A stretch of 64,000 nucleotides of DNA from Sphaerotilus montanus (GTDB lineage Bacteria; Pseudomonadota; Gammaproteobacteria; Burkholderiales; Burkholderiaceae_C). The notes under the pieces were generated by a model. That model saw only the letters and a program-made list of their open reading frames with translations, had not been told where the DNA came from and made no database searches. Both the position numbers and the translations under genes were made by a program. Shown here one piece after another: positions 37,780 through 46,539 of this stretch. Location: NCBI RefSeq assembly GCF_013410775.1, contig NZ_JACCFH010000001.1:3844001-3908000 (forward strand), given 5' to 3'. Numbering within the stretch: position 1 is the first letter of the stretch; each line of letters begins with the position of its first letter.

Positions 37780-38711
37780 TGGGCGGCTCCCTGCGACTGG
37801 TTGCGGTTGAAGATCGCCAGGGGCACGAGGATCAGCAGCACCATCGTCACGGCCACGCTCGACGCCATCGGCCAGTCGTTGTTGCTGAAGAACTCGTCCC
37901 ACAGCACGCGGCCGATCATCAGCGTCTCCGGTCCGCCGAGCAGCTCGGGGATCACGTATTCGCCGACGCAGGGGATGAACACCAGCATGGCGCCGGCGAT
38001 GATGCCGCCCTTGGACAACGGCACCGTGATGCGCCAGAACGCCTGCCACGGCGTTGCACCCAGGTCCTGCGCGGCCTCCAGCAGGCGCAGGTCGAGCTTG
38101 GACAGCGTGCCATACAGCGGCAGGATCATGAACGGCAGGTAGGTGTAGACCATGCCCAGGATCAGCGAGAAGGGCGTGTACATGTATTGCCCCTCGGCCG
38201 AGATCAGCCCCAGTGGCAGCAGCACCTGGTCGGCGTGGAGGGTGTTCAGGAAGGTGCCGACCCAGCCGGTCTCGGTGTCCAGCAGTCCTTTCCAGGCGTA
38301 GACCCGCAGCAGGAAACTGGTCCAGAACGGCAGCATCACGCCCATCAGCAGCAGCGGTTGCACCGTCGCGGGCGAGCGCGCCATGAAATACGCGAACGGG
38401 TAGCCGATGAACAGGCAGACCGCGGTCGTGATGCCGGCGTACAGCAGCGACTGGCCGTAGGTCGCCAGGTACAGGTCGTCCTGCAGGATGGTGAGGAAGT
38501 TCTGAAGCTTGAGCTTCATGAACAGCTCGTTGTTCGCGAAGGTGAACAGGTCGCTGACCCGCGCCCCGTCCATCTCCGCGAAGCTGATGCGCAGCACGAT
38601 GAGGAAGGGCAGCAGGAAGAACACCAGCAGCCACACGAGTGGCGTGCCGATGACGAGGCTGCGCCCGCTCGCGAGGGTGCGCAGGCGCTGCAGGGTGGGG
38701 GCGATGGCCAT
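37776..38711 (-). CDS. potH: Putrescine/spermidine ABC transporter permease PotH
   Basis: A 311-residue BPD permease. TM1 is VIGTPLVWLLVFFLLPFLIV. The EAA loop reads LEAAQDLGATPWQAFWRITVP. It lies 19 bp after the ATPase gene and overlaps potI. The large first periplasmic loop is typical of PotH/PotB. Confidence 0.93.
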   Translation of the reverse strand: MAIAPTLQRLRTLASGRSLVIGTPLVWLLVFFLLPFLIVLRISFAEMDGARVSDLFTFANNELFMKLKLQNFLTILQDDLYLATYGQSLLYAGITTAVCLFIGYPFAYFMARSPATVQPLLLMGVMLPFWTSFLLRVYAWKGLLDTETGWVGTFLNTLHADQVLLPLGLISAEGQYMYTPFSLILGMVYTYLPFMILPLYGTLSKLDLRLLEAAQDLGATPWQAFWRITVPLSKGGIIAGAMLVFIPCVGEYVIPELLGGPETLMIGRVLWDEFFSNNDWPMASSVAVTMVLLILVPLAIFNRNQSQGAAQ

Positions 38712-38730
38712 GCTCAGCTCCGGCAGCAGA

Positions 38731-39840
38731 TCATTGGGTCAGCACGACCTGGGACGACGGCAGCCAGTGCGCCCAGACCTGGTCCCCCCAGGTCAGTGCC
38801 CCCTGCCGGTCGCGCGAGTCGTTCTCGACGCTGACCTTCAGGCGCGCACCGCTGGCGAGTTCCAGGTGGTAGAGCGTCGTGTCACCGAAATAGGACATCT
38901 CCTTGACCTTGCCGGCGACGCGGTTCATGTCGCCGGGCGTGTTCTCGGGGCGGTCCTTGCTCAGGTGGATCTTCTCGGGGCGCACGGCCACCGTCACCGG
39001 CTGGCCGAGGTAGCCCGTGATGCCATGGCCGATGTAGTGCGTGTAGTCGGCACACTGCACATGCACATGGTCCGCCTCGTCGACCGTGATCGTGCCGTCG
39101 GCGAGGTTGACGTTGCCGATGAAGTCGGCGACGAAGCGGGTGGTCGGCGTCTCGTAGATGTCGGACGGGCTGCCGACCTGCAGGAAGCGGCCCTCGCTCA
39201 TCACCGCGATGCGCGAGGCCATGGTCATTGCCTCTTCCTGGTCGTGGGTCACCATCACGCAGGTCACGCCGACCGTCTCGATGATGTTGACCAGCTCGAT
39301 CTGCGTGGCCTCGCGCAGCTTCTTGTCGAGCGCGCCCAGCGGCTCGTCGAGCAGCAGCAGTTGCGGCCGCTTGGCGAGCGAACGCGCCAGGGCCACCCGT
39401 TGCTGCTGGCCGCCGGAGAGCTGGTGCGGCTTGCGCTTGGCCAGCTTGCCGAGCTGGGTCAGGCGCAGCATCTCGTCGACGCGCGCCGTGATCTCGGCCG
39501 AGGGCAGGCCGTCGCGGCGCAGCCCGAAGGCGATGTTGTCCCACACCGTCATGTGGGGAAACAGCGCATACGACTGGAACATCATGTTCACCGGGCGCTC
39601 GTAGGGCGGCTTGCCCGCGAGGTCCTGCCCGTTGAGCACGATGCGGCCGGAGGTCGGCGACTCGAAGCCGGCCAGCATGCGCAGCAGCGTGCTCTTGCCG
39701 CAGCCCGACGAGCCGAGCAGGGCGAAGATTTCCCCCTTGGCAATGTCCAGGCTCACCTGGTCCACCGCCCGGAAATCCCCGAACTCCTTCACCACGGAGT
39801 CGATCCGCAGGAAGGCGCTGTCCTCCAGTGTCTTGGCCAT
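38731..39840 (-). CDS. potG: Putrescine/spermidine ABC transporter ATPase PotG/PotA
   Basis: A 369-residue ATPase that powers polyamine import. Walker A GSSGCGKST, signature LSGGQQQRVALARSL, Walker B LLLLDEPLGALD and switch VTHDQEEA are all intact. A C-terminal TOBE-type domain follows at about 285-369. It lies between potF and potH. PotG is favoured because the binding protein is PotF-like. Confidence 0.94.
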   Translation of the reverse strand: MAKTLEDSAFLRIDSVVKEFGDFRAVDQVSLDIAKGEIFALLGSSGCGKSTLLRMLAGFESPTSGRIVLNGQDLAGKPPYERPVNMMFQSYALFPHMTVWDNIAFGLRRDGLPSAEITARVDEMLRLTQLGKLAKRKPHQLSGGQQQRVALARSLAKRPQLLLLDEPLGALDKKLREATQIELVNIIETVGVTCVMVTHDQEEAMTMASRIAVMSEGRFLQVGSPSDIYETPTTRFVADFIGNVNLADGTITVDEADHVHVQCADYTHYIGHGITGYLGQPVTVAVRPEKIHLSKDRPENTPGDMNRVAGKVKEMSYFGDTTLYHLELASGARLKVSVENDSRDRQGALTWGDQVWAHWLPSSQVVLTQ

Positions 39841-39874
39841 GTGCGTGTATCCCTGTGACAGTGCGGTGCCCGCG

Positions 39875-41002
39875 TCAGCGGCCCGCCTTGAAGTTGGTGA
39901 AGGTGCGGGTGATCAGCTTGCGGGTGGCCTGGTCGGGCGTGCCGGGCGGGATCATCTTGCCCAGCGCGGCCTCGTCCGGGAACACCGCCGGGTCCTTGGC
40001 CAGTTCAGGCTTGACGAACTTCAGCGAGGCCTTGTTCGGGTTGGCGTAGAACACGGTGTTGGTCAGCGAGGCGTGGACTTCCGGCTTCAGGATGTAGTTG
40101 ATCCACTTGTGCGCGTTCTCGGGATGCTTGGCATCCTTCGGGATGGCCATGGTGTCGAAGAACAGCAAGCCGCCGTTCTTCGGCAGCAGCACTTCCAGGT
40201 TCTGCGGCTTCTTGGCCTTCTGCGACTTGTCCTTGGCGATCATGATGTCGCCCGACCAGCCCACCACGGCGCAGATCTGGCCCTTGGCCATCTGGTCGAT
40301 GTAGTCCGAGCCCGAGCCCACGAAGCGCGTCACCGACGGACGGACCTTCTTGAGCATCTCGCCAGCGGCCTTGTAGTCGTCGGCGTTCTTGCTGTGCGGA
40401 TCCTTGCCGAGGTAGTTCAGGGCCAGCGGCATGATTTCCGAGGGCGTGTCGAGCACGGCGACGCCGCAGCTCTTGAGCTTGCTGGCGTAGTCGGCGTTGA
40501 ACACCAAGTCCCAGGCGTTGTCCGGCATCGGCTTGTCGCCCAGCGCCTTCTTCACCTTGTCGACGTTGATGCCGACCGTCGTGTAGCCCCAGAGCCAGTC
40601 GACGATGTGGTCGTTGCCCGGGTCCATCTTGGCGAGCTGCGCCTGGATGGCGGGGTCGAGGTTGGCCAGGTTGGGGATCTTGCTCTTGTCGAGCTTCATC
40701 AGCAGACCGGCCTCGATCTGCGACTTGGCCCAGTTGGAGCCCGGCACCACGATGTCATAGCCCGTCTTGCCGGCGATCAGCTTGGCGTGCAGCGACTCGT
40801 TGCTGTCGAAGAAGTCGTAGCGGACCTTGATGCCCGTTTCCTTCTCGAAGTTCTTGATCGTGTCTTCGGCGATGTAGTCCGACCAGTTGTAGATGTTCAG
40901 GACCTTCTCTTCCTCGGCGCGCACGCCCGCCGAGCACAGCACCGCGACAGCGGCGACCAGGACATTCAGGGCCTTGGCGGGCCGGGAGGACAACAGCTTC
41001 AT
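39875..41002 (-). CDS. potF: Polyamine-binding periplasmic protein PotF-like
   Basis: A 375-residue type II binding protein. The signal peptide is MKLLSSRPAKALNVLVAAVAVLCSAGVRA in two stretches, with mature KVLNIYNWSDYIAEDTIKNF, the standard PotF/PotD opening. KTGYDIVVPGSNW and VDWLWGYTTVGINVD are ligand-pocket segments. Putrescine versus spermidine preference is not decided here. It lies 118 bp after the aldehyde dehydrogenase on the same strand and 34 bp before potG. Confidence 0.94.
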   Translation of the reverse strand: MKLLSSRPAKALNVLVAAVAVLCSAGVRAEEEKVLNIYNWSDYIAEDTIKNFEKETGIKVRYDFFDSNESLHAKLIAGKTGYDIVVPGSNWAKSQIEAGLLMKLDKSKIPNLANLDPAIQAQLAKMDPGNDHIVDWLWGYTTVGINVDKVKKALGDKPMPDNAWDLVFNADYASKLKSCGVAVLDTPSEIMPLALNYLGKDPHSKNADDYKAAGEMLKKVRPSVTRFVGSGSDYIDQMAKGQICAVVGWSGDIMIAKDKSQKAKKPQNLEVLLPKNGGLLFFDTMAIPKDAKHPENAHKWINYILKPEVHASLTNTVFYANPNKASLKFVKPELAKDPAVFPDEAALGKMIPPGTPDQATRKLITRTFTNFKAGR

Positions 41003-41120
41003 GAGTGCTCCAGAAGTGGGTGGATCAGTGGTACCGGGTGGTGCTGGCGCTGGAATGACCCTGCGCGCGGCGGGATTATGGCCTGAGGATTCGCCATTCC
41101 GTCACGCCGCACGGGGGGCT

Positions 41121-42614
41121 TCATGCATCATCCAGTCTCAGCCAGGTGGTCTTCAGCTCGGTGTACTTCTCCAGCGCGTGCAGGGACTTGTCACGGCCGT
41201 TGCCGCTCTGCTTGTAGCCGCCGAAGGGCACGGTGATGTCGTCCTCGTCGTACTGGTTCACATGCACGGTACCAGCTCGCAAGGCGCGTGCCACGCGGTG
41301 CGCGCGGTTGAGGTCGTGGCTCCAGACGCTGGCCTGCAGGCCGTAGGGCGTGGCGTTGGCCAGTCGCACCGCCTCTTCTTCGGTTTCGAAGCGGATCACC
41401 GACATCACCGGCCCGAAGACCTCCTCGCGGGCGATGCGCATGTCGTTGGTGGCGTGGTCGAAGACGGTCGGCTGGACGTAGAAGCCGCCCGACTCGGTGC
41501 GCACCCGCTCGCCGCCGTGACAGACCGCGCCTTCCGCCCGACCGGCGTCGATGTAGCCCAGCACGGTGCGCATCTGCCCTTCATCGACCAGCGCGCCCAT
41601 CACGGTGGCCGGGTCGAGCGGGTCGGCGGGCTGCCAGCCGGGCATCTGGGCGGTGACGTTGGCGACGAACTCGTCGGCGATGGACGCATGGACCAGCACC
41701 CGCGAAGGTGCGTTGCACGACTCGCCCTGGTTGAAGAACAGGCTGCTGGCGACGGTGCGGGCCGCTTTGGCTGGGTCGCGGTGGTCGGGGAAGACGAGGA
41801 AGGCCGACTTGCCGCCGAGTTCGTTGTAGACGCGCTTGAGGTTGGAGCGTCCGGCGTAGTCGAGCATGCGCCGGCCGGTGCGCGTCGAGCCGGTGAAGCC
41901 GATCGCGTCCACGTCCATGTGCAGCGCGAGCGCCTCGCCCGCCTCGTGGCCGAAGCCCGGCACGACGTTGAACACCCCCGGCGGCAAACCGGCTTCGAGC
42001 GCGATCTCGGCCAGCCGCAGCGCGGTCAGCGGCGATTTCTCGCTCGGCTTCATCACCACCGAGTTGCCGGTGGCGAGTGCCGGTCCGAGCTTCCAGGCGG
42101 CCATGATCATCGGATAGTTCCACGGCACGATCACGCCGACCACGCCCATCGCCTCGCGGGTGATGAGCGCCAGCGCGTTGCGACCGGTGGGGGCGATCTC
42201 GTCGTAGACCTTGTCGATCGCCTCGGCGTACCACGCGATGGTGCGCGCCGCGGCGGGCACGTCGACGCTGCGCGAGAACTGGATCGGCTTGCCCATGTCG
42301 AGCGTCTCCAGCAGCGCGAGTTCGTCGCGGTGGGACAGGATCAACTCGGCGAAGCGCTGCAGCACCTTCTTGCGAGCGGCGGGCGGCTGGTGCGCCCAGC
42401 GGCCGTCCTCGAACGCGGCGCGGGCCGAGGCCACGGCGGCGTCGATGTCGGCGGTCTGCCCGCGGGCGATGGGGGCGAGGCGGCGGCCGTCGATCGGCGA
42501 GTGCTTGTCGAAGGTCTCGCCGCTGGCGCTGGTGGTGCGCTGGCCGTTGATGAAGGCGCGGCCGTCGAGGGTGAGGGCGGCGGCACGGTCGTGCCAGGAC
42601 TGCGTTGGGTTCAT
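41121..42614 (-). CDS. puuC: Aldehyde dehydrogenase PuuC-like (gamma-glutamyl-aminobutyraldehyde dehydrogenase)
   Basis: A 497-residue NAD(P)-dependent aldehyde dehydrogenase. Conserved parts are VPWNYPMIMAAWKLGPALA, the FTGSTRTG cofactor loop, the general base in YNELGGKS and the catalytic Cys in NQGESCNAPSR. A C-terminal FGGYKQSGNGRDKSLHALEKY is typical of PuuC-like enzymes. It would oxidise gamma-glutamyl-aminobutyraldehyde or aminobutyraldehyde to the acid. Its start overlaps the MNT gene stop (ATGA). Confidence 0.93.
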   Translation of the reverse strand: MNPTQSWHDRAAALTLDGRAFINGQRTTSASGETFDKHSPIDGRRLAPIARGQTADIDAAVASARAAFEDGRWAHQPPAARKKVLQRFAELILSHRDELALLETLDMGKPIQFSRSVDVPAAARTIAWYAEAIDKVYDEIAPTGRNALALITREAMGVVGVIVPWNYPMIMAAWKLGPALATGNSVVMKPSEKSPLTALRLAEIALEAGLPPGVFNVVPGFGHEAGEALALHMDVDAIGFTGSTRTGRRMLDYAGRSNLKRVYNELGGKSAFLVFPDHRDPAKAARTVASSLFFNQGESCNAPSRVLVHASIADEFVANVTAQMPGWQPADPLDPATVMGALVDEGQMRTVLGYIDAGRAEGAVCHGGERVRTESGGFYVQPTVFDHATNDMRIAREEVFGPVMSVIRFETEEEAVRLANATPYGLQASVWSHDLNRAHRVARALRAGTVHVNQYDEDDITVPFGGYKQSGNGRDKSLHALEKYTELKTTWLRLDDA

Positions 42615-42964
42615 GAATGTTCCGTCGTCTTGGTCTGCAAGGGCGCGGGGGAGCCGAGCGGGCGTCCGTCGCGCAAGGCGTTGTCTTTCAGCGCCGGATT
42701 GGTGATCCGGTCCCAGTGCAGCAGGTCGATCTTGAACAGGATCGGCAGGGCGTCGATCTCGTTCCAGAGCGTCGAGAACTCCGCATCGGTCATCTGTGGC
42801 GCCACGACGGCCAGGTCGATGTCGGATCCGGGCCGTGCGGTGCCACGGGCGCGTGAGCCGAAGATCAGCACCTGGTCGATCGTGGCGTGCCGGGCGAACA
42901 CCTGACGCAGTGCGTCGAGGTGCCGCTGCGCGATGCCGAAGGTCAAGGGGTCTCGGTCTGCCAT
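42611..42964 (-). CDS. MNT-type nucleotidyltransferase (HI0073-like), antitoxin-type partner
   Basis: A 117-residue minimal nucleotidyltransferase. The active-site motif GSRARGTARPGSDIDLAV gives G36-S37 with D48 and D50, and a third acidic residue at about D80 in KIDLLHWD. Related proteins pair with HEPN proteins; some AMPylate and neutralise the HEPN toxin. The start at 42964 lies 22 bp inside the HEPN gene, a coupled arrangement. It then overlaps puuC by four bases. Whether this is toxin-antitoxin or a housekeeping modifier is not known. Confidence 0.87.
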   Translation of the reverse strand: MADRDPLTFGIAQRHLDALRQVFARHATIDQVLIFGSRARGTARPGSDIDLAVVAPQMTDAEFSTLWNEIDALPILFKIDLLHWDRITNPALKDNALRDGRPLGSPAPLQTKTTEHS

Positions 42965-43344
42965 TGCGCCACGTCCACAGCCAGTTGCTTGAAGATTCCT
43001 TGTCCGGATTCGAGCAGGAATTCGTACACCTTCTGGGCCAGCAATTCGTCGTAGGTGTGGCTGGTCAGGTTGCGCATCTTCTGCGCGTCGCTCCAGAGGT
43101 TGCCGTCGTGGATGAGGCCGTTCTGGAGCGACGCCTGAAAGACATCGCGGGGCGTCAGGGCGTCGATGCCCACCACCTCCAGCCGCAGCTTGAGCGTCTT
43201 CCACGCCAGCTCCCAGCAGAACTCGAAGCGCTGGATGGCCGAGTCGCGGACGAATGAATTGAACGGTTGTTCGCACGCCTCGACCAATCGGGCGACGGCA
43301 CGGCGCAGGTCGTTGGCGCGTTGCGTGAAGCGGTCAGTGCTCAT
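42943..43344 (-). CDS. HEPN-type nucleotidyltransferase-binding protein (HI0074-like)
   Basis: A 133-residue all-helical protein of the HI0074/NTase substrate-binding family. The opening has DRFTQRANDLRRAVARLVEA, and RFEFCWELAWKTLKLRLE is conserved in the family. The HEPN RX4H motif is R91-N-L-T-S-H96 in MRNLTSHTYDE, the RNase-type active site in toxic members. Its ATG overlaps the chorismate mutase stop. With the MNT gene it makes a HEPN/MNT pair. Confidence 0.88.
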   Translation of the reverse strand: MSTDRFTQRANDLRRAVARLVEACEQPFNSFVRDSAIQRFEFCWELAWKTLKLRLEVVGIDALTPRDVFQASLQNGLIHDGNLWSDAQKMRNLTSHTYDELLAQKVYEFLLESGQGIFKQLAVDVAQWQTETP

Positions 43345-43625
43345 TTTTCTGGCGTGATTGACAAGATCCGGTGGCGCGATACGACTTCCTGAATAACGCA
43401 GGAAAAAATGTGTTGAACCAGATCCGGATTGAGTTGGTGGGCTCTGGCCAGGGCACGGAAATTTTCGGCTTGTGCGGCTTCTCGTTGCGGATCGACGGCC
43501 TGCAATTGGTATCGTTTCTTGATCAGCCCCACATCTTCCGTGACGCGGAATCGCTCGGCCAGCAACTGGATGATCTGCTCGTCAATGCTGTCGATGCGCG
43601 TACGCAATCCATCCAGTTCGTGCAT
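43341..43625 (-). CDS. AroQ-type chorismate mutase
   Basis: A 94-residue monofunctional helical chorismate mutase converting chorismate to prephenate. Catalytic positions match AroQ: the Arg in LRTRIDSID, the Arg in LLAERFRV, Lys in GLIKKRY, and DPQREAAQ for the Asp/Arg/Glu set. No secretion signal is present. The ATG overlaps the spuC stop by one base (TGATG), and the stop overlaps the HEPN gene. An isochorismate-pyruvate lyase is a less likely alternative. Confidence 0.85.
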   Translation of the reverse strand: MHELDGLRTRIDSIDEQIIQLLAERFRVTEDVGLIKKRYQLQAVDPQREAAQAENFRALARAHQLNPDLVQHIFSCVIQEVVSRHRILSITPEK

Positions 43626-45022
43626 CACACCCACCCCCGCGCCCGCACATCCCCCAGCGTCAGGTCCAGACACTTGTGGATCAACCCCATCAACTCATCC
43701 ACCTGCGCGATCGTCATCACCAGCGGCGGCGCAATGATCATCCGGTCCCCGACCGCGCGCATCACCAGCCCGTTGGCGAAGCAGTGCCCGCGGCAGAGCA
43801 TCCCGACTTCCAGCGCGGAATCGAACATCGCCGGATGCCCATCCCCGCGGTCCTTGGCCTTGACGAGCTGCATCGACGCCATCAGCCCGCAGGTCTGCGT
43901 CTCGCCGATCAGCGGGTGGTCGTTCAGCTTGGCGAACTGCGCGGCCAGATACGGCCCGGTCTCGTCGCGCACCCGCTCGACCAGCTTCAGCGACTGGATC
44001 AGCTTGATGTTGGCGATGGCGACGGCGCAGGCGACCGGGTGGCCGCTGTAGGTGTAGCCGTGCTCGAACTCGCCGCCTTGCTCGATCAGCGCCTTGGCGA
44101 CGCGGTCACCGACCATCACGCCGCCCAGCGGGATGTAGCCCGAGGTCACGCCCTTGGCGAAGGTCATCAGGTCCGGCTTCGTGCCCATCGTCTCGCAGCC
44201 GAACCAGTTCCCCGTGCGCCCGAAGCCGCAGATCACCTCGTCGCTGACCAGCAGGATGTTGTACTTGTCGCAGATGCGCTGGATCTCCGGCCAGTAGGTG
44301 GCCGGCGGCACGATCACGCCGCCCGCGCCCTGCACCGGCTCGCCGATGAAGGCGGCGACCTTGTCCGGGCCGACTTCGAGGATCTTCTGTTCCAGCCAGC
44401 CGGCCGCCTTCAGGCCGAACGCGTCGCGTGTCATGCCGGCGCCGTGTTCGAGCCAGTGCGGCTGGTCGATGTGGGTGATGCCGGGGATCGGCAGGCCGCC
44501 CTGGGCGTGCATGTACTTCATCCCGCCGAGCGAGGCGCCGGCCATCGTCGAGCCGTGGTAACCGTTCCAGCGGCTGATGATGACCTGGCGCTCGGGCTGG
44601 CCCTGCAGATCCCAGTAGCGGCGGACCATGCGCACCACGGTGTCGTTGCCCTCGCTGCCGGAGCCGGCGTAGAAGACGTGCTGGAACTGCGGCGGCGTGA
44701 CCTCGGCAAGCAGTTGCGCGAGTTCGACGGCGGGCGGCGTCGTGGTCTGGAAGAAGCTGTTGTAGAAGGGCAGCTCCTTCATCTGGTGCGCCGCGGCGTC
44801 GATCAGCGACTGCTGGCCATAGCCGACGTTGACGCACCACAGGCCGCTCATCGCGTCGAACAGCCGGTTCCCTTCGCTGTCGGTGAGGTAGAGGTTGTCG
44901 GCCTTGGTGATGATGCGCGAGCCCTTCTGCGCGAGCTGCTGGAAGTCGGTGAAGGGGTGCAGGAAGTGGGCGGCGTCGGCGGCTTGCCAGGAGGCGGTGT
45001 CGTGGGTGGTCGGGGTGCTCAT
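43625..45022 (-). CDS. spuC: Putrescine:pyruvate aminotransferase SpuC-like (class III)
   Basis: A 465-residue PLP class III transaminase. The PLP Lys is in FAKGVTSGYIPLGG. Other signatures are FYAGSGSEGNDTVVR and LLVSDEVICGFGRTG. It resembles SpuC-type enzymes converting putrescine to 4-aminobutyraldehyde with pyruvate as acceptor. Two routes of putrescine breakdown (transamination and gamma-glutamylation) are therefore encoded side by side. It follows the puuA-like gene with 52 bp between. Confidence 0.9.
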   Translation of the reverse strand: MSTPTTHDTASWQAADAAHFLHPFTDFQQLAQKGSRIITKADNLYLTDSEGNRLFDAMSGLWCVNVGYGQQSLIDAAAHQMKELPFYNSFFQTTTPPAVELAQLLAEVTPPQFQHVFYAGSGSEGNDTVVRMVRRYWDLQGQPERQVIISRWNGYHGSTMAGASLGGMKYMHAQGGLPIPGITHIDQPHWLEHGAGMTRDAFGLKAAGWLEQKILEVGPDKVAAFIGEPVQGAGGVIVPPATYWPEIQRICDKYNILLVSDEVICGFGRTGNWFGCETMGTKPDLMTFAKGVTSGYIPLGGVMVGDRVAKALIEQGGEFEHGYTYSGHPVACAVAIANIKLIQSLKLVERVRDETGPYLAAQFAKLNDHPLIGETQTCGLMASMQLVKAKDRGDGHPAMFDSALEVGMLCRGHCFANGLVMRAVGDRMIIAPPLVMTIAQVDELMGLIHKCLDLTLGDVRARGWV

Positions 45023-45074
45023 GGTGCGGTTCCTGATCGTGTTCGGTGGTGCGGGTACGGCGGGCGGGCGCGGC

Positions 45075-46439
45075 TCAGACGTGCAGCAGCAGGTGCTCGC
45101 GCTCCCACGGCGAGATCACCTTCATGAACTCGGCGTACTCGATTTCCTTGATCTCGGTGTAGACGGTGATGAAGGACTCGCCGAGCACCTCCGCCAGCGC
45201 CTTCTCGTTGCGCAGCTTCTCCAGCGCCTCGCCCAGGCTGCGCGGCAGCTGGTAGTCGCCGAGGTAGGCGTCGCCCTTGCACTCGGGCGTCGGTTCGATC
45301 TGGTTCTTGATGCCGAGGTAGCCGCAGGCCAGCGTCGCGGCCAGTGCGACGTAGGGGTTCGCGTCGGCGCCGATCACGCGGTTCTCGATGCGCCGCGCCG
45401 CGGGCGAGGCCACCGGCGAGCGGATGCCGACGGTGCGGTTGTCGGTGCCCCACTGGATGTTGATGGGGGCTGCGGTGAAGCGCGACAGGCGGCGATAGCT
45501 GTTCACGTACGGGGCAAACAGCGCCATCGCCGACGGGATGTACTTCTGCAGCCCGCCGATGTACCAGTAGAACTCCTTGCTCGCCGTGCCATCCGGGTTG
45601 CTGAAGATGTTCTGCCCGGCCTTGTTGACGAGGCTCTGGTGGATGTGCATGGCGCTGCCCGGCTCGCCGGCGATCGGCTTGGCCATGAAGGTGGCGAACA
45701 TGTTGTGGCGCATCGCGGCTTCCCGCAGCGTGCGCTTGAAGAAGAAGACCTCGTCGGCGAGCTGCAGCGGGTGGTCGTGGAAGAAGTTGATCTCCATCTG
45801 CCCGGCGCCGATCTCGTGGATCAGCGTGTCCACGTTCAGCTCCATCTGCTCGCAGTAGGAGTAGACGTCCTCGAACAGCGGATCGAACTCGTTGACCGCG
45901 TCGATCGAGTAGGCCTGGCGCGAGGTCTCGGCCCGCCCGCTGCGGCCGATCGGCGGCTTGAGCGGCATGTCCGGATCGGTGTTGCGGGCGACGAGGTAGA
46001 ACTCCAGCTCGGGGGCGACCACCGGGTTCCAGCCCTCGGCGTCGAACAGGTCGCAGACCCGGCGCAGCACCGAGCGCGGCGCGAACGGCACCATCTTGCC
46101 GTCCTTGTCGTAGCAGTCGTGGATCACCTGCGCGGTCGGGTCGGTGGCCCACGGCACGATGCGCACGGTGCGCGGATCGGGGCGCAGGTGCATGTCGCGG
46201 TCGGTGGGGTTGATGACGTCGTAGTAGGGGCCTTCCTCGGGGAACTCGCCCGTCACGCCCATGGCCACCACCGCCTCGGGCAGCCGCATCCCGCGGTCCT
46301 CGGTGAACTTCTGGCGGGGCAGGATCTTGCCGCGGGCCACGCCGGTCAGGTCGGGCACCAGGCATTCGATCTCGGTCACGCGGCGCTCGTTGAGCCAGTG
46401 TTCGAGGTCGCTGAAATTGAAGTGTTCGCGCTTGTTCAT
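45075..46439 (-). CDS. puuA: Glutamine synthetase-like gamma-glutamylpolyamine synthetase (PuuA/PauA-like)
   Basis: A 454-residue glutamine synthetase family enzyme that would ligate glutamate to putrescine or another polyamine at ATP cost. The N-terminal beta-grasp has VPDLTGVARGKILPR. Catalytic segments are APELEFYLVAR, HEIGAGQMEINFFH and AKPIAGEPGSAMHIHQSL. The start at 46439 (MNKREHFNFSDLEHWLNE) was set by family start; the upstream in-frame extension is not conserved-looking. Substrate assignment rests on the polyamine neighbourhood. Confidence 0.9.
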   Translation of the reverse strand: MNKREHFNFSDLEHWLNERRVTEIECLVPDLTGVARGKILPRQKFTEDRGMRLPEAVVAMGVTGEFPEEGPYYDVINPTDRDMHLRPDPRTVRIVPWATDPTAQVIHDCYDKDGKMVPFAPRSVLRRVCDLFDAEGWNPVVAPELEFYLVARNTDPDMPLKPPIGRSGRAETSRQAYSIDAVNEFDPLFEDVYSYCEQMELNVDTLIHEIGAGQMEINFFHDHPLQLADEVFFFKRTLREAAMRHNMFATFMAKPIAGEPGSAMHIHQSLVNKAGQNIFSNPDGTASKEFYWYIGGLQKYIPSAMALFAPYVNSYRRLSRFTAAPINIQWGTDNRTVGIRSPVASPAARRIENRVIGADANPYVALAATLACGYLGIKNQIEPTPECKGDAYLGDYQLPRSLGEALEKLRNEKALAEVLGESFITVYTEIKEIEYAEFMKVISPWEREHLLLHV

Positions 46440-46539
46440 GGTCTGTTCCGTGTTCGTCTCAGGGCACGGGCGGCACAGGTCGCGACGCCGGTGTTGTCCG
46501 GGCGTCGTGCCATCGGTTCCGCCCGGGGAGGAGGACGGA

